Shown: positions 51,407 to 60,704, numbered from the stretch's first letter. The stretch: 64,000 nt of DNA from Guptibacillus hwajinpoensis (GCF_029277305.1 NZ_CP119526.1), one strand, 5' to 3'. Notes: generated by a model not told the origin, from the letters alone. Made by a program: numbers and translations.

Positions 51407-52726
51407 ATGAAGAAGTTCTCGATGCGTTTTATTATGCTGATGGTAATTGTTTCTATTGTTGCTTCAGGGTGTCAATCAAGTAATAGTGGTGGAGGTAGTG
51501 GAACTGAAGATGGAATTGTAACCATCAATTTCTGGGCTGCTACAAACCCTTCACAACAAGCTTTCTGGACTGATATGGCTGACAAGTATATGAAAGAAAA
51601 CGATGAAGTGAAAATTGAAGTGTCACCAATGCCTGAGAGTCCTTCTTCAGAAGCAGGAATTCAGTCAGCCATTGCAGCTGGAAATGCTCCTACAATTTCA
51701 GAAAATATTTCACGTGGGTTTGCAGCTCAATTAGCGGCGAGTAGCGCAATTGTCCCATTAAGTGAGTTCGAAGGATACGAAGATTTAATCAAAAGTCGCG
51801 AAATGACAGAGACGGTCTCAACCTGGAAGTTCTCTGATGATAATCAATATGTTTTGCCGATCTACTCCAATGCGATGTTATTTGGATGGAGAATCGATAT
51901 TTTGAACGAACTAGGGTTTGATGCACCACCAGAGACTTATAGTGAAGTACTTGAAGTTGGTAAGAAGATGAAAGAACAAGATCCTGAGAAATTCTTGTGG
52001 GCAAGAGCAGACTTAGTAAAACCAACATGGTGGGCAAGGTGGTTTGATTTCTTCATGGTGTATAATGCTGCATCTGAAGGAAACAAATTTGTAGAAGGTA
52101 GTGAATTTACGGCAGGCGATAAGGCTGGAATTGAAACGCTGGAATTCTTTAAGAACCTTAACGAAAATGAATTGTTGCTAACTCGAGATGCGACGGACCC
52201 ATTTGAAACGGGACAGGCTATCATGAGGGATATTGGTCCGTGGACATTTCCTTATTGGGCAGACAAATTTCCAGAAATGAAAATGGGTGAAAACTTCGAG
52301 CTTTCAATGCCACCAGTACCGGACGATGTTGATCCTGCAAATTCAAAAACGTTCGCTGATTCAAAAGGGCTCTCCATCTATGCTTCTGCATCTAAAGAAC
52401 AACAACAGGCTGCATTTGATTTTATTACATGGGTTTATAGTGATGCGGAAAACGATATGAAATGGTTTGAAGAAACGAATCTGCCTCCTGCACGTGATGA
52501 TTTATCAACAAACGATACTTTTAAAGCGTACTTTGATAAGAACCCACAGTTAGTTATTTATGCAGAAAACATTCCGAATGCTGTACCTCCAATCGACAAT
52601 GAGAAAACAGTTGAAGTTCAAGAGTTGATTGGTAAAGAAGCTTTGATCCCTGTACTAAATGGAGAGAAAGAACCTAAAGCTGCATGGAACGATATGAAAG
52701 AGGCTATTAATGGAGAGTTGAAGTAG
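51407..52726 (+). CDS. Sugar ABC transporter binding lipoprotein
   Basis: 439 residues with lipobox ASGC (C22). Family 1 solute-binding fold: GIVTINFWAATNPSQQAFW at the mature start, then AAGNAPTISENISRGFAAQL and SKGLSIYASASKEQQQAAFDFI. It should bind an oligosaccharide produced outside the cell. AAGGGGGAAAAGG precedes the ATG. Confidence 0.92.
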   Translation: MKKFSMRFIMLMVIVSIVASGCQSSNSGGGSGTEDGIVTINFWAATNPSQQAFWTDMADKYMKENDEVKIEVSPMPESPSSEAGIQSAIAAGNAPTISENISRGFAAQLAASSAIVPLSEFEGYEDLIKSREMTETVSTWKFSDDNQYVLPIYSNAMLFGWRIDILNELGFDAPPETYSEVLEVGKKMKEQDPEKFLWARADLVKPTWWARWFDFFMVYNAASEGNKFVEGSEFTAGDKAGIETLEFFKNLNENELLLTRDATDPFETGQAIMRDIGPWTFPYWADKFPEMKMGENFELSMPPVPDDVDPANSKTFADSKGLSIYASASKEQQQAAFDFITWVYSDAENDMKWFEETNLPPARDDLSTNDTFKAYFDKNPQLVIYAENIPNAVPPIDNEKTVEVQELIGKEALIPVLNGEKEPKAAWNDMKEAINGELK

Positions 52727-52727
52727 T

Positions 52728-53606
52728 ATGAATAAAAGTAATGCAAGGTTAGGCTGGCTTTTTGCCAGCCCCTACCTTATCTATTCACTGATCTTCTTCC
52801 TGTTTCCTTTATTGTGGGCGACATATCTAGCATTCACTAACTGGAATTTAATTGCTCCTGATTACGAGTTTGTCGGAATCCAAAACTTTATACAGGCATT
52901 CTTTACAGACACGGTTAGAGCTGCTTTCTTTGTAACGTATAAATTCCTTGCGATGTTTGTTCCAATTGTTGTAGCAGGAGCTCTTTTTCTTGCAGTTCTT
53001 ATTCATTCACTTCCTAAATTTAAAGGGTTGTTTTCCGTTGCCTTCTTTCTTCCGTATCTTGCATCAGGAGTAGCGTCGGCAATTGTTGTCAACGGGATTC
53101 TTTCTTATAACAGTCCATTTAATATCTGGTTAAGAGGAACGTTCGGGCTTGATATTGACTGGTTAGGATCTGCCATTCTTGCACCGCTAATTATTGCACT
53201 AATGATGGCATGGAAATTTGCAGGTTATTATGCCCTTCTATTTGTAGCTGGTCTTGAGAGTATTCCGAAAGAGATCTATGAAGCTTCTGCAATCGACGGA
53301 GCAGTAGGCTGGAAGCGATTCTGGCATATAACGCTTCCAATGTTATATCCTTCATTTTATACAGTTACAATACTTGCAGTAGGCTTAATGTTCGGGATCT
53401 TCACTGAGCCCTATGTCCTGACCGGCGGTGGTCCAGATCTTGCGACACATACATGGCAACTTGAAATTTATAGTCAGGCATTCGAGCGGTTGAATGCAGG
53501 ATTTGGTACAGCGATTGCTGTCATTAACTCAGTTGTAACGTTTGGATCAATCTTAGTGTTTCGAAAGATTCTAGAGAAATGGGGTGCCAAACATGGTTGG
53601 GAATAA
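52728..53606 (+). CDS. Sugar ABC transporter permease (MalF type)
   Basis: 292 residues, six membrane helices. The EAA loop EASAIDGAVGWKRFWHITLP contacts the ATPase. One base separates it from the binding-protein gene. No ATPase gene is in the operon, so a shared MsmX-like ATPase must serve it (family knowledge). Confidence 0.92.
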   Translation: MNKSNARLGWLFASPYLIYSLIFFLFPLLWATYLAFTNWNLIAPDYEFVGIQNFIQAFFTDTVRAAFFVTYKFLAMFVPIVVAGALFLAVLIHSLPKFKGLFSVAFFLPYLASGVASAIVVNGILSYNSPFNIWLRGTFGLDIDWLGSAILAPLIIALMMAWKFAGYYALLFVAGLESIPKEIYEASAIDGAVGWKRFWHITLPMLYPSFYTVTILAVGLMFGIFTEPYVLTGGGPDLATHTWQLEIYSQAFERLNAGFGTAIAVINSVVTFGSILVFRKILEKWGAKHGWE

Positions 53607-54423
53607 ACCACTGAAAACAACATTGCTCTATATCTTAGCTTTTAGTGTTCTGATTGTCATGGTATCTCCCTATCTCTTTATGGTACTTGGATCACTTTCT
53701 CCTTGGGATGAAGTAGATCGTAGAATTATACCTACTGAGCTCACGTTAAGGTCTTATGAATGGTTGTTTTTTGGAGGGGAGGGTGTTCTTGCAAGACCCT
53801 GGCTTCGAGCCCTTTTTAACAGTCTTTTCGTAACGCTATCCTCAACGGTTCTAATGATGGCAACCGCAATTCTTGTTGGTTACTCACTTGCAAAATTGAA
53901 ATTTAGAGGAAACCGACTAATTAATAACGTGATCTTGTTCCAAATGTTCTATCCAGCCGTTATTCTTTTAATTCCTCTTTTTCTAATCATTCGTTACCTT
54001 GGTTTGTACGACACGTACTGGGCAATGATTCTACCAAAAGCTGTAAACTTATGGGCGATCTTCATGTACACGAATTTCTTCCGTAGCTTACCGGATGAAC
54101 TGCTGGAAGCAGCGAAAATGGACGGAGCAAGCCAACTGAAAATTGTTTGGAAAGTTGTCTTGCCAATGTCCAAATCGATCACTACGATCATCTTCTTATT
54201 CCTCTTCATGGAGCGATGGGTGGAGTTACTATGGGATATGCTCGTAGTGAATAGTGAGAACATGTTAACGCTTAACGTTTTATTGGCTCAAATGTTCGGC
54301 CCGTATGGAGGATATCCTGGACCGATGTATGCTGCATCTGTATTGCTGACAATGCCAATTCTTGTGTTATTTATCATTTTCAGTAAGAACTTTAAAAATG
54401 GAATGCAGTTTGTATTGAAATGA
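53584..54423 (+). CDS. Sugar ABC transporter permease (MalG type)
   Basis: About 279 residues with six membrane helices and the EAA loop EAAKMDGASQLKIVWKVVLP. It overlaps the previous gene; starts at GTG 53584 or ATG 53593 are possible. It forms the heterodimeric channel with the MalF-type protein. Confidence 0.92.
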   Translation: MPNMVGNKPLKTTLLYILAFSVLIVMVSPYLFMVLGSLSPWDEVDRRIIPTELTLRSYEWLFFGGEGVLARPWLRALFNSLFVTLSSTVLMMATAILVGYSLAKLKFRGNRLINNVILFQMFYPAVILLIPLFLIIRYLGLYDTYWAMILPKAVNLWAIFMYTNFFRSLPDELLEAAKMDGASQLKIVWKVVLPMSKSITTIIFLFLFMERWVELLWDMLVVNSENMLTLNVLLAQMFGPYGGYPGPMYAASVLLTMPILVLFIIFSKNFKNGMQFVLK

Positions 54424-54429
54424 GATTTA

Positions 54430-54468
54430 AGAAGGGGGGTCAGACAAGTGTCTGACCCCCTTCTAGTT
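54430..54468 (+). terminator. Terminator of the glycan operon
   Basis: AAGGGGGGTCAGACA pairs almost perfectly with TGTCTGACCCCCTT, followed by CTAGTTT. Confidence 0.8.
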
Positions 54469-54541
54469 TCCAATAAATTATCTGAATTTCTCTAAATAAG
54501 TTTTACCACAATTCATTCGTGGAACGTTCAGTATGGACTGT

Positions 54542-54594
54542 TCATATCACCCCGTTTGGTGAGGCAGTTGCCTCAATATGAGGAAAACATATGA
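54542..54594 (+). other. Three-way-junction-like leader before gltS
   Basis: TCATAT (54542-54547) can pair with ATATGA at 54576-54581. Between them lie two stems with no linker: CACC/GGTG (54548-54551/54558-54561) and AGGC-AGTT-GCCT (54562-54573). A second ATATGA at 54589-54594 could take the same partner, giving two exclusive folds just before the ribosome binding site GAGGTGAG. I match it to no known riboswitch class. Confidence 0.45.
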
Positions 54595-54613
54595 TCCAAA
54601 GAGGTGAGAGTAA

Positions 54614-56038
54614 ATGAATCCGGAACAGATAGGGTTCGCGTTATTGTATTTAGGAGTGTTTCTACTTATAGGTAAGATCATTCGATTGAAAGTAAAGGTT
54701 CTACAAAATTTATTTCTGCCATCATCTATTATTGGCGGTTTCGTCGCATTGTTAGTAGGACCACAGGTACTAGGTAAAATCATGACGCAATTTGTGGGTG
54801 AAGATCATTTTCTAGCAAGTGGAATCATGACAGGCACAATCATTGAAGTGTGGTCAGCATTACCAGGTTTAATGATTAACGTCGTATTTGCTTCATTATT
54901 CTTAGGAGCAACGATGCCGAAGCTTCGCGATATATGGGAGTTCGGTGGCCCTCAGCTCTCCTTAGGTTGGGCAATTGGCTGGGGCCAATACGTGATTGGC
55001 TTACTTGTTGCAATCTTTATTCTGACGCCATTCTTTGATATTCCTGCAATGGCAGGGGCGCTGATCGAAGTCGCGTTTGAAGGGGGACATGGTACTGCTG
55101 CAGGTATGGCTAGCACATTCGAAGAGCTTGGTTTCGAAGAAGCTTTTGACCTAGCTATTGGTCTCGCAACGGTAGGTGTTCTTTCTGGTGTCGTATTTGG
55201 TATTATCCTAATCAACTGGGGTGTTCGTAGAGGGAAAACGAAGATCATTAAAGATGTTAATGGCTTTTCCGAGCTTCGTAAGCAAGGGATTATGGAATAC
55301 CAGAATCGAGAACCGGCTGGTAAAATGACAACACGTCCTGAATCGATTGAGCCACTTTCGTTTCATCTAGCGATTGTTATGCTTGCGATCTTAATCGGTT
55401 GGTTAATCCTTCAAGGACTTATCGGACTTGAAGCCATCACGATCACAAATTGGACAGGATCAAGCTTCATGAAATACATTCCGCTATTCCCTATCGCTAT
55501 GTTTGGCGGTATTATACTACAAGTATTCTTTAGCAAAAAGGATAAATACAACCTGGTTGATCGTAGAATGATTAACCGTATTCAAGGACTTGCGCTTGAT
55601 GTTTTAATCATTACGGCGATTGCGACTGTGTCACTAGATGTAATCGGTGAATACCTCGTTCCATTCTTAATTCTTGCGGTTGCAGGAATATCATGGAACT
55701 TGTTTGGCTTTCTCACGCTCGCTCCGAAAATCATTCCAGACTACTGGTTTGAGCGAGGAATTGGTGATTTTGGTCAATCAATGGGTGTAACGGCTACAGG
55801 ATTGCTACTGATGCGTATTGTAGATCCTAACAACGAATCACCAGCATTTGAAGCGTTCGGCTATAAGCAGCTTGTTTATGAACCATTCTTAGGTGGTGGA
55901 TTAGTCACAGCACTTTCTGTGCCGTTCATCGTACAATTTGGGGCTGTCCCTAGTTTAATCTTCGCTATAATTATGGTGATTATCGGTATATTGTCTGGTC
56001 TGTTTTACTTTGGTAAAGGGAAGCACATGAAATCATAG
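54614..56038 (+). CDS. gltS: Sodium/glutamate symporter family protein
   Basis: 474 residues with about 12 membrane segments. LPSSIIGGFVALLVGP near the start and EVAFEGGHGTAAGMASTFEELGF (pore-loop GHGTAAG) are hallmarks of the ESS/GltS family, with a second loop near IGDFGQSMGVTATGLLLMRIVDP. It takes up glutamate with Na+. Longer than classical GltS because of a middle cytoplasmic segment (about 205-250). Monocistronic with a strong terminator. Confidence 0.88.
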   Translation: MNPEQIGFALLYLGVFLLIGKIIRLKVKVLQNLFLPSSIIGGFVALLVGPQVLGKIMTQFVGEDHFLASGIMTGTIIEVWSALPGLMINVVFASLFLGATMPKLRDIWEFGGPQLSLGWAIGWGQYVIGLLVAIFILTPFFDIPAMAGALIEVAFEGGHGTAAGMASTFEELGFEEAFDLAIGLATVGVLSGVVFGIILINWGVRRGKTKIIKDVNGFSELRKQGIMEYQNREPAGKMTTRPESIEPLSFHLAIVMLAILIGWLILQGLIGLEAITITNWTGSSFMKYIPLFPIAMFGGIILQVFFSKKDKYNLVDRRMINRIQGLALDVLIITAIATVSLDVIGEYLVPFLILAVAGISWNLFGFLTLAPKIIPDYWFERGIGDFGQSMGVTATGLLLMRIVDPNNESPAFEAFGYKQLVYEPFLGGGLVTALSVPFIVQFGAVPSLIFAIIMVIIGILSGLFYFGKGKHMKS

Positions 56039-56044
56039 GTACGG

Positions 56045-56082
56045 AAAACGAGTATACCATCGATGGTATACTCGTTTTTTTA
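56045..56082 (+). terminator. Terminator after gltS
   Basis: AAACGAGTATACCATCG pairs perfectly with its complement CGATGGTATACTCGTTT, then TTTT. Confidence 0.92.
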
Positions 56083-56193
56083 TATGGAAAAGGTTATTTT
56101 CTACTAGTCGGAAAGAGGACTATATTAGGATTTCAAGTCACCTGAGGAAGGATAGACTTAAGGTATTAAATTAAAGCAAAAAGGGGTGACTTT

Positions 56194-57003
56194 ATGAAGA
56201 GCTTTCTGCTCCTTATTGGAATCTGCTTGACCATTTCAAGTTCATCACTCATAGCCAGTCATGCAAGTGCAACATCCTCTCCTTCAATGGAAAAAGATCA
56301 CCATAAGGTGGATGTCTCATCCTACTTCAGAGATCATGAAGGAACGTTTATTTTACGCGATCTGAAGAAAGGTAAAACCTACATCTATAACGAAGAACAA
56401 GCAAACAAGAGACAGACTCCAGAATCGACATTCAAAGTGGTCAATGCTTTAATTGGTCTTCAACTAGGAGCCGTTCGTGACGAGTATGACGTCAAGCGAT
56501 GGGATGGTGTTGAGAGGGCATTCGACATTTGGAATCAAGATCATACGCTAGGCTCTGGAATGCGCTACTCAGTCATCTGGTACTATCAGGATATGGCGCG
56601 TGATATTGGAGCCACCCATATGGATGAGTGGCTAAAGAAACTATCATATGGGAATAAAGATAGCAGCGGTGGAATTGATAACTTCTGGCTAGATAGCTCG
56701 CTCGAAATCAGTCCCTTGGAACAGGTGGATTTCATCGAGAAATTAGTGAAGGAGGAGCTTCCATTTGATCAAACGATTATGAAAACCGTAAAACGAATGA
56801 TGATTCAAGAGGAGACAAACGGATATACACTCTTTGGAAAAACAGGTACCCGCTTATCGGATAGTGGTCTTGGGTGGTTCGTTGGGTATATTGAAACAGG
56901 TGATCGTTCGTATGTGTTTGCGACAAAGGTAGACGGTTCAGGGACGGAAGCCAAAACGATCACAATGGACATATTGAAAGAATATGGGTTTATGACAGAG
57001 TAA
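56194..57003 (+). CDS. Class D beta-lactamase
   Basis: 269 residues with a signal peptide (about 1-26). Active-site S78-T-F-K81 (K81 being the lysine that is carbamylated in the family), SVI at 126-128 (SxV motif), YGN at 152-154 and KTGT at 216-219. These are complete class D (OXA-like) motifs, like the Bacillus YbxI/BPU-type enzymes. It would hydrolyse beta-lactams outside the cell, though activity of such chromosomal Bacillus enzymes varies. Confidence 0.92.
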   Translation: MKSFLLLIGICLTISSSSLIASHASATSSPSMEKDHHKVDVSSYFRDHEGTFILRDLKKGKTYIYNEEQANKRQTPESTFKVVNALIGLQLGAVRDEYDVKRWDGVERAFDIWNQDHTLGSGMRYSVIWYYQDMARDIGATHMDEWLKKLSYGNKDSSGGIDNFWLDSSLEISPLEQVDFIEKLVKEELPFDQTIMKTVKRMMIQEETNGYTLFGKTGTRLSDSGLGWFVGYIETGDRSYVFATKVDGSGTEAKTITMDILKEYGFMTE

Positions 57004-57010
57004 ACCTGAT

Positions 57011-57049
57011 TGAGAAACAGGGGTCCTTGATGGATCCCTGTTTCTTCAT
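57011..57049. terminator. Bidirectional terminator
   Basis: GAAACAGGGGTCC (57013-57025) pairs with GGATCCCTGTTTC (57031-57043), then TTCATTT. Confidence 0.82.
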
Positions 57050-57676
57050 TTATAGCTTTTTTCCTGAAACCGAAACGGTTTGATACTGTCGAGATAGAGG
57101 CCCTGTTACCAATTTAACTTCTTGAAAGTTAGCCTCCTCCATCAATGGAATTAGTTTGTAGTGAATCATTGTATTTATACCTTCCCACATTTCTCCTTTT
57201 TTTCCGTTGCAAAGTGTAATCACAACTGATCCATCTGGTGTTAGCACTCTATGAATCTCTGCAACAGCTAGGGCTAAGTCATCCCAGAAATAAATGGAAT
57301 GAATGCTAACTACTTTAGAGAACTTGTTATCTTTAAAAGGTAAGTTGTGCACATTACCAAAGACTACTTGAGCCCGCTCATTATTGATCTCTTTCTTATT
57401 ACGTATCGTAGCTGATTGAATGAGCGTTTTTGAGAGATCTAATCCTATAACTTTATCAACGTTAAGTGTGCTTAAAAGAAGCTTCATAGCGTATCCTGCA
57501 CCGCATCCGATTTCCAGTACGTTTTCATCTTTCTGAAGATGTAATTGTTTAATCGTCCAAACCGTTTCAATACGATGCTGTCTTACCATCTTCTCTCCAA
57601 TAAACGACCCTAGCCATCCCTTAGGATTTCCGTATTGCCCATCAATGATGCTTCTTGCCCTCGTTATAAGTCTCAT
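57050..57676 (-). CDS. Class I SAM-dependent methyltransferase
   Basis: 208 residues. SAM motif VLEIGCGAGYA (53-63), then KVIGLDLSKTLI and VVSIHSIYFWDD, as in the Methyltransf_11 group. Acceptor unknown. Divergent from the LysR gene that follows (122 bp apart), so it may be that regulator's target. Confidence 0.92.
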   Translation of the reverse strand: MRLITRARSIIDGQYGNPKGWLGSFIGEKMVRQHRIETVWTIKQLHLQKDENVLEIGCGAGYAMKLLLSTLNVDKVIGLDLSKTLIQSATIRNKKEINNERAQVVFGNVHNLPFKDNKFSKVVSIHSIYFWDDLALAVAEIHRVLTPDGSVVITLCNGKKGEMWEGINTMIHYKLIPLMEEANFQEVKLVTGPLSRQYQTVSVSGKKL

Positions 57677-57798
57677 CCTGAACCTTCTTTCATCGATAAA
57701 TATTAAGCGCTAGTAGAAGTGTAATGAGATCCCAATAATTAAACAATATAATAAAGGATATAGTTACTATTAGTTATTTTAATAGATGAGGTGTTTAT

Positions 57799-58692
57799 GT
57801 GGAGATTAATCAACTGAAAGCATTTGACTATGTTGTTCGATTGGGATCATTCAGTAAAGCCGCAAGATATCTAGACGTTTCACAGCCTACAGTAAGTTTA
57901 CGAGTCAAAGAGCTTGAAAAAAGCATAGGGGGTTCATTATTTGAACGAGTCGGGAAAAGGATGGAGCTTACAGAACTTGGCGAGGGATTTCTTCCATACG
58001 CTCGCCAAGCTTTAGATGTTCTTGTCATAGGAGCAGAGAGGGCTCAATCCATTAAAAAAGGGACGAGGGGGCAAATCACAATAGGTACTTTACCAACTTT
58101 TACAACAGGTTTGTTCTCATCTACACTATCCAGGATGTACGATTCATATCCAGAGATTGACCTTTTCATACATACTGGACATAATCAACAGATCATCGAG
58201 ATGTTGTATGACGGATTTATTAAAATGGGTCTAATTACGTACCCTTTTTTCAATAGTGATTTAAAACTGCTTCACTTGATTAAGGAACGTCTATTATTAG
58301 TGGCTCATAAGGATCATCCGATTAGCAAGGTAGAGGAAAGAAGCTACACTGTAAAAGAAGTTTTTGAAAACAGTAAGCCTTATATTCTAACGGATTGGAG
58401 TGAAGGAAGTAAGCATTGGCAGAAAACGCATCTTTCCTATGGAATGGAAACGGTTGAACTACCACCAGCAACTGCATTAGATTTTGTTCGAAGAGGAAAG
58501 GGTGTTGCTCTCTTAACCCAATCACTAGTTCAAGATTTAATAGATAGCGGAACAATAGTGAAATTAGAGCCTTCTCATTTTCAGGAGATCAATCGATCGG
58601 TGGCGCTGGTTAGTCTAGAGTGTGAAACTTCATTACCGCCTTCAGCGAAACGTTTTCTGGAAATGATCCGTACATCTGCTCTTATGGAGTGA
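57799..58692 (+). CDS. LysR family transcriptional regulator
   Basis: 297 residues from GTG 57799 with GATGAGGTG upstream. Winged helix INQLKAFDYVVRLGSFSKAARYLDVSQPTVSLRVKELEKSIGGSLF, then the effector-binding domain from about residue 90. Effector unknown. Confidence 0.92.
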   Translation: MEINQLKAFDYVVRLGSFSKAARYLDVSQPTVSLRVKELEKSIGGSLFERVGKRMELTELGEGFLPYARQALDVLVIGAERAQSIKKGTRGQITIGTLPTFTTGLFSSTLSRMYDSYPEIDLFIHTGHNQQIIEMLYDGFIKMGLITYPFFNSDLKLLHLIKERLLLVAHKDHPISKVEERSYTVKEVFENSKPYILTDWSEGSKHWQKTHLSYGMETVELPPATALDFVRRGKGVALLTQSLVQDLIDSGTIVKLEPSHFQEINRSVALVSLECETSLPPSAKRFLEMIRTSALME

Positions 58693-59010
58693 GAAACGCT
58701 AGATTAAAGGTTTATTAGGCGTTCAAGGTATTTACAATACAGAGATCCGTGACTAAAGTCCTGAATTAACCGACTATGACCGTATTTGTCATGGAATGTG
58801 TACATAGACCTTAATCCCTAGATCTAATGATTTAACTTAGCAAAAGAAGCGATTGTAAAAAAAAAAGTCCCTTTATTCAGGATTTATTAAGAAATAAAGT
58901 CCTTTTTCCCTAGACATAATTCGACTAATTTCTACCTTTTGGCCCCCGTAATTCTAGTATTCCTATGCTAGATTAAGAGATGTGCTAAAAACAACTTAGG
59001 GGGAAAAGGA
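58693..59010. other. Intergenic region 58693-59010
   Basis: 318 bp. An AT-rich hairpin (CTTTATT/AATAAAG, 58871-58899) followed by CCTTTTT may end the LysR transcript. TCTAGTATTCCTATGCTAGA (58953-58972) is an imperfect inverted repeat 40 bp before the protease gene and may be its operator. No gene is seen. Confidence 0.4.
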
Positions 59011-59931
59011 ATGAAAATTAAAGGGTTTGCATCATTAACTCTTGCAGTGTCACTTTTAATCGCTCCAGGATTAAGTGAAGCAAGTGGAACAACTACTTTA
59101 GATTCACAGGGGAATCAGGTTACAATTGACGGAATTCCAAAAGCAAAAACAGAGAGCAAAGAAAAGTTTGATAAGCCTGCTAAAGTGGAGCGTTCAACAG
59201 TAGTAGACGTATTGGATGAAAAAGGTAAGAAGCTTAGCGAAAAGAAAATAAATAAGAATGAAGTTAAGGCAGAAAAGAAAGCCGATAAAGCAGAGAAGAA
59301 AGCAGCAAAAGAAGATAAAAAGAACGGTAAAGCAACAGAAGGCGAACTTTGCATCCTATTCTGCGGTGGGGGAACAGACCCGGATCCAGATGATGGTGGC
59401 GGTTCAACTGACACCGCTAAAGTCGTAACAGTCTTGATCGCTGCTGATGAAGAATATCGTGCAGCGCATAGTGATTGGCAAACTTTGACTCAAAACATTG
59501 TTGAGAATGCAGATAACGCGTTCACTCGCGACCATAACATTGATTTCGAAATCAAAGCTCTTGGTCAGTGGAGCTCTCAAGGTGCAAACGCTTCTGAAAT
59601 TCTTCAAGACATGGATCGCGATTGGAATGGCAACGGGTATGACTTTGTTGTAGGTTTCACGAAAGATCCTAACTTCAACTCAGGTGGTATTGCTTATGTA
59701 TATCCTAGCTCACCTAATGGAAGTGCAGTTTCAGTTAACCTTGATCAAGGTGCAACAAACACTTGGCACGCTGCTCAACACGAATTCTCTCACAACTACG
59801 GTCTTGGGCATGATGCACAAGGTAGTGGCATTAAGTGCATTATGAACTACGACTATTCTTATAGCGTAGACTATTGGGATCAAGATCATGATAATGAGAT
59901 CGAAGCTCACAAAAGCTGGTATGGTAATTAA
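59011..59931 (+). CDS. Secreted metzincin-type zinc metalloprotease
   Basis: 306 residues with a signal peptide (about 1-25, ending SEASG). Residues 26-115 form a charged pro-region with a Lys/Glu/Ala-rich stretch (87-110) and a Cys pair in ELCILFCGGG (112-121). The catalytic domain from about 137 has HEFSHNYGLGHD (H257, E258, H261, H267), the full HExxHxxGxxH site, and a Met-turn in KCIMNYD (M278). Metzincins such as the Bacillus M84 group share this. The pro-region cysteines might ligate the zinc until cleavage (inference). AGGGGGAAAAGG site. Confidence 0.85.
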   Translation: MKIKGFASLTLAVSLLIAPGLSEASGTTTLDSQGNQVTIDGIPKAKTESKEKFDKPAKVERSTVVDVLDEKGKKLSEKKINKNEVKAEKKADKAEKKAAKEDKKNGKATEGELCILFCGGGTDPDPDDGGGSTDTAKVVTVLIAADEEYRAAHSDWQTLTQNIVENADNAFTRDHNIDFEIKALGQWSSQGANASEILQDMDRDWNGNGYDFVVGFTKDPNFNSGGIAYVYPSSPNGSAVSVNLDQGATNTWHAAQHEFSHNYGLGHDAQGSGIKCIMNYDYSYSVDYWDQDHDNEIEAHKSWYGN

Positions 59932-59948
59932 TAGTTGAAATGAATGTA

Positions 59949-59988
59949 GAAGGGTATCTCCGAAGGTTTCGGTGATACCCTTTTTTAT
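59949..59988 (+). terminator. Terminator after the metalloprotease gene
   Basis: AGGGTATCTCCGAA pairs with TTCGGTGATACCCT, followed by T5. Confidence 0.9.
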
Positions 59989-60206
59989 ATAACCAAAAAA
60001 CATCTTGTGAAATATGTGTAAGGTAATAAAATGGCTTTTAAAAAGCCAAATAACTGGCTCAAATCTAGTAAAATAGTACAAAATTCGACCTTATTTATTA
60101 GAATCTTCTAAACTATTGTTTAAACTTTCTAAAAATCGGATAGAATAGAACTAACAGCATAGCAAACGTAGCAACGTTTCTATCAATTTGAATGGAGGAG
60201 TGCGAG

Positions 60207-60404
60207 ATGGAGAATCGAAAAGTGTACCAGAATCAGATTTCGGAAAAGAGACAGGAAATGGTTGAACAGCTTATCGAACACATCAATGCTTCCACTATAG
60301 AACAAAGACAAGATCAACTTAAAAAAGAAATTGACGCATCCCTTGACCAACGTAACCGAGAGTTATTTATGGAACTAACTGACCGTCTTAACTCAATTCG
60401 ATAA
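60207..60404 (+). CDS. IDEAL-domain small protein
   Basis: 65 residues from ATG 60207 with GGAGGAG six bases upstream (the earlier ATG 60192 overlaps that site). Helical and charged. The C-terminal EIDASLDQRNRELFMELTDRL matches the IDEAL motif of Firmicutes (named after IDEAL), found in YpiB and some ComK-related proteins. Function unknown. A 53-codon membrane gene follows. Confidence 0.72.
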   Translation: MENRKVYQNQISEKRQEMVEQLIEHINASTIEQRQDQLKKEIDASLDQRNRELFMELTDRLNSIR

Positions 60405-60471
60405 ATAATAGGCATATATTCAAGACCGCTTGCTTATAATCTAGTAATCAAACACTCAGGAGGAGAAGTTG

Positions 60472-60633
60472 ATGCTAGATTTAGCAGCGGTTTTTCATTT
60501 GGCGTTGGATTGGATGGTTGAGAATAAAGGCTATAGACTTCAGTCGGCTTTTTTATTCGGTTGTCTCAGTCTATCATTTGTTACCTATTTCTTCTGGTAT
60601 GTAACAAAAGGGTTCAAGACTGCTTCTGAATGA
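60472..60633 (+). CDS. 53-residue single-helix membrane protein
   Basis: ATG 60472 with AGGAGGAGAAG upstream. Residues 26-44 form one hydrophobic helix (SAFLFGCLSLSFVTYFFWY). The N-terminal part is weakly hydrophobic (MLDLAAVFHLALDWMVE). No family recognised. The strong ribosome binding site supports it. Confidence 0.62.
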   Translation: MLDLAAVFHLALDWMVENKGYRLQSAFLFGCLSLSFVTYFFWYVTKGFKTASE

Positions 60634-60650
60634 GTTGCTATCATAGTGGA

Positions 60651-60698
60651 TATCCGCGATATTCGAGATATATCCGCGGAAACTGAATTATATCCGCG
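60651..60698. repeat. Three-unit array with exact 20-bp period (TATCCGCG)
   Basis: TATCCGCG starts at 60651, 60671 and 60691, exactly 20 bp apart, with variable AT-rich spacers. It lies between a rightward and a leftward gene, just before the terminator. The period equals that of the unrelated array at 4747-4838. Confidence 0.75.
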
Positions 60699-60704
60699 AA
60701 CTTA

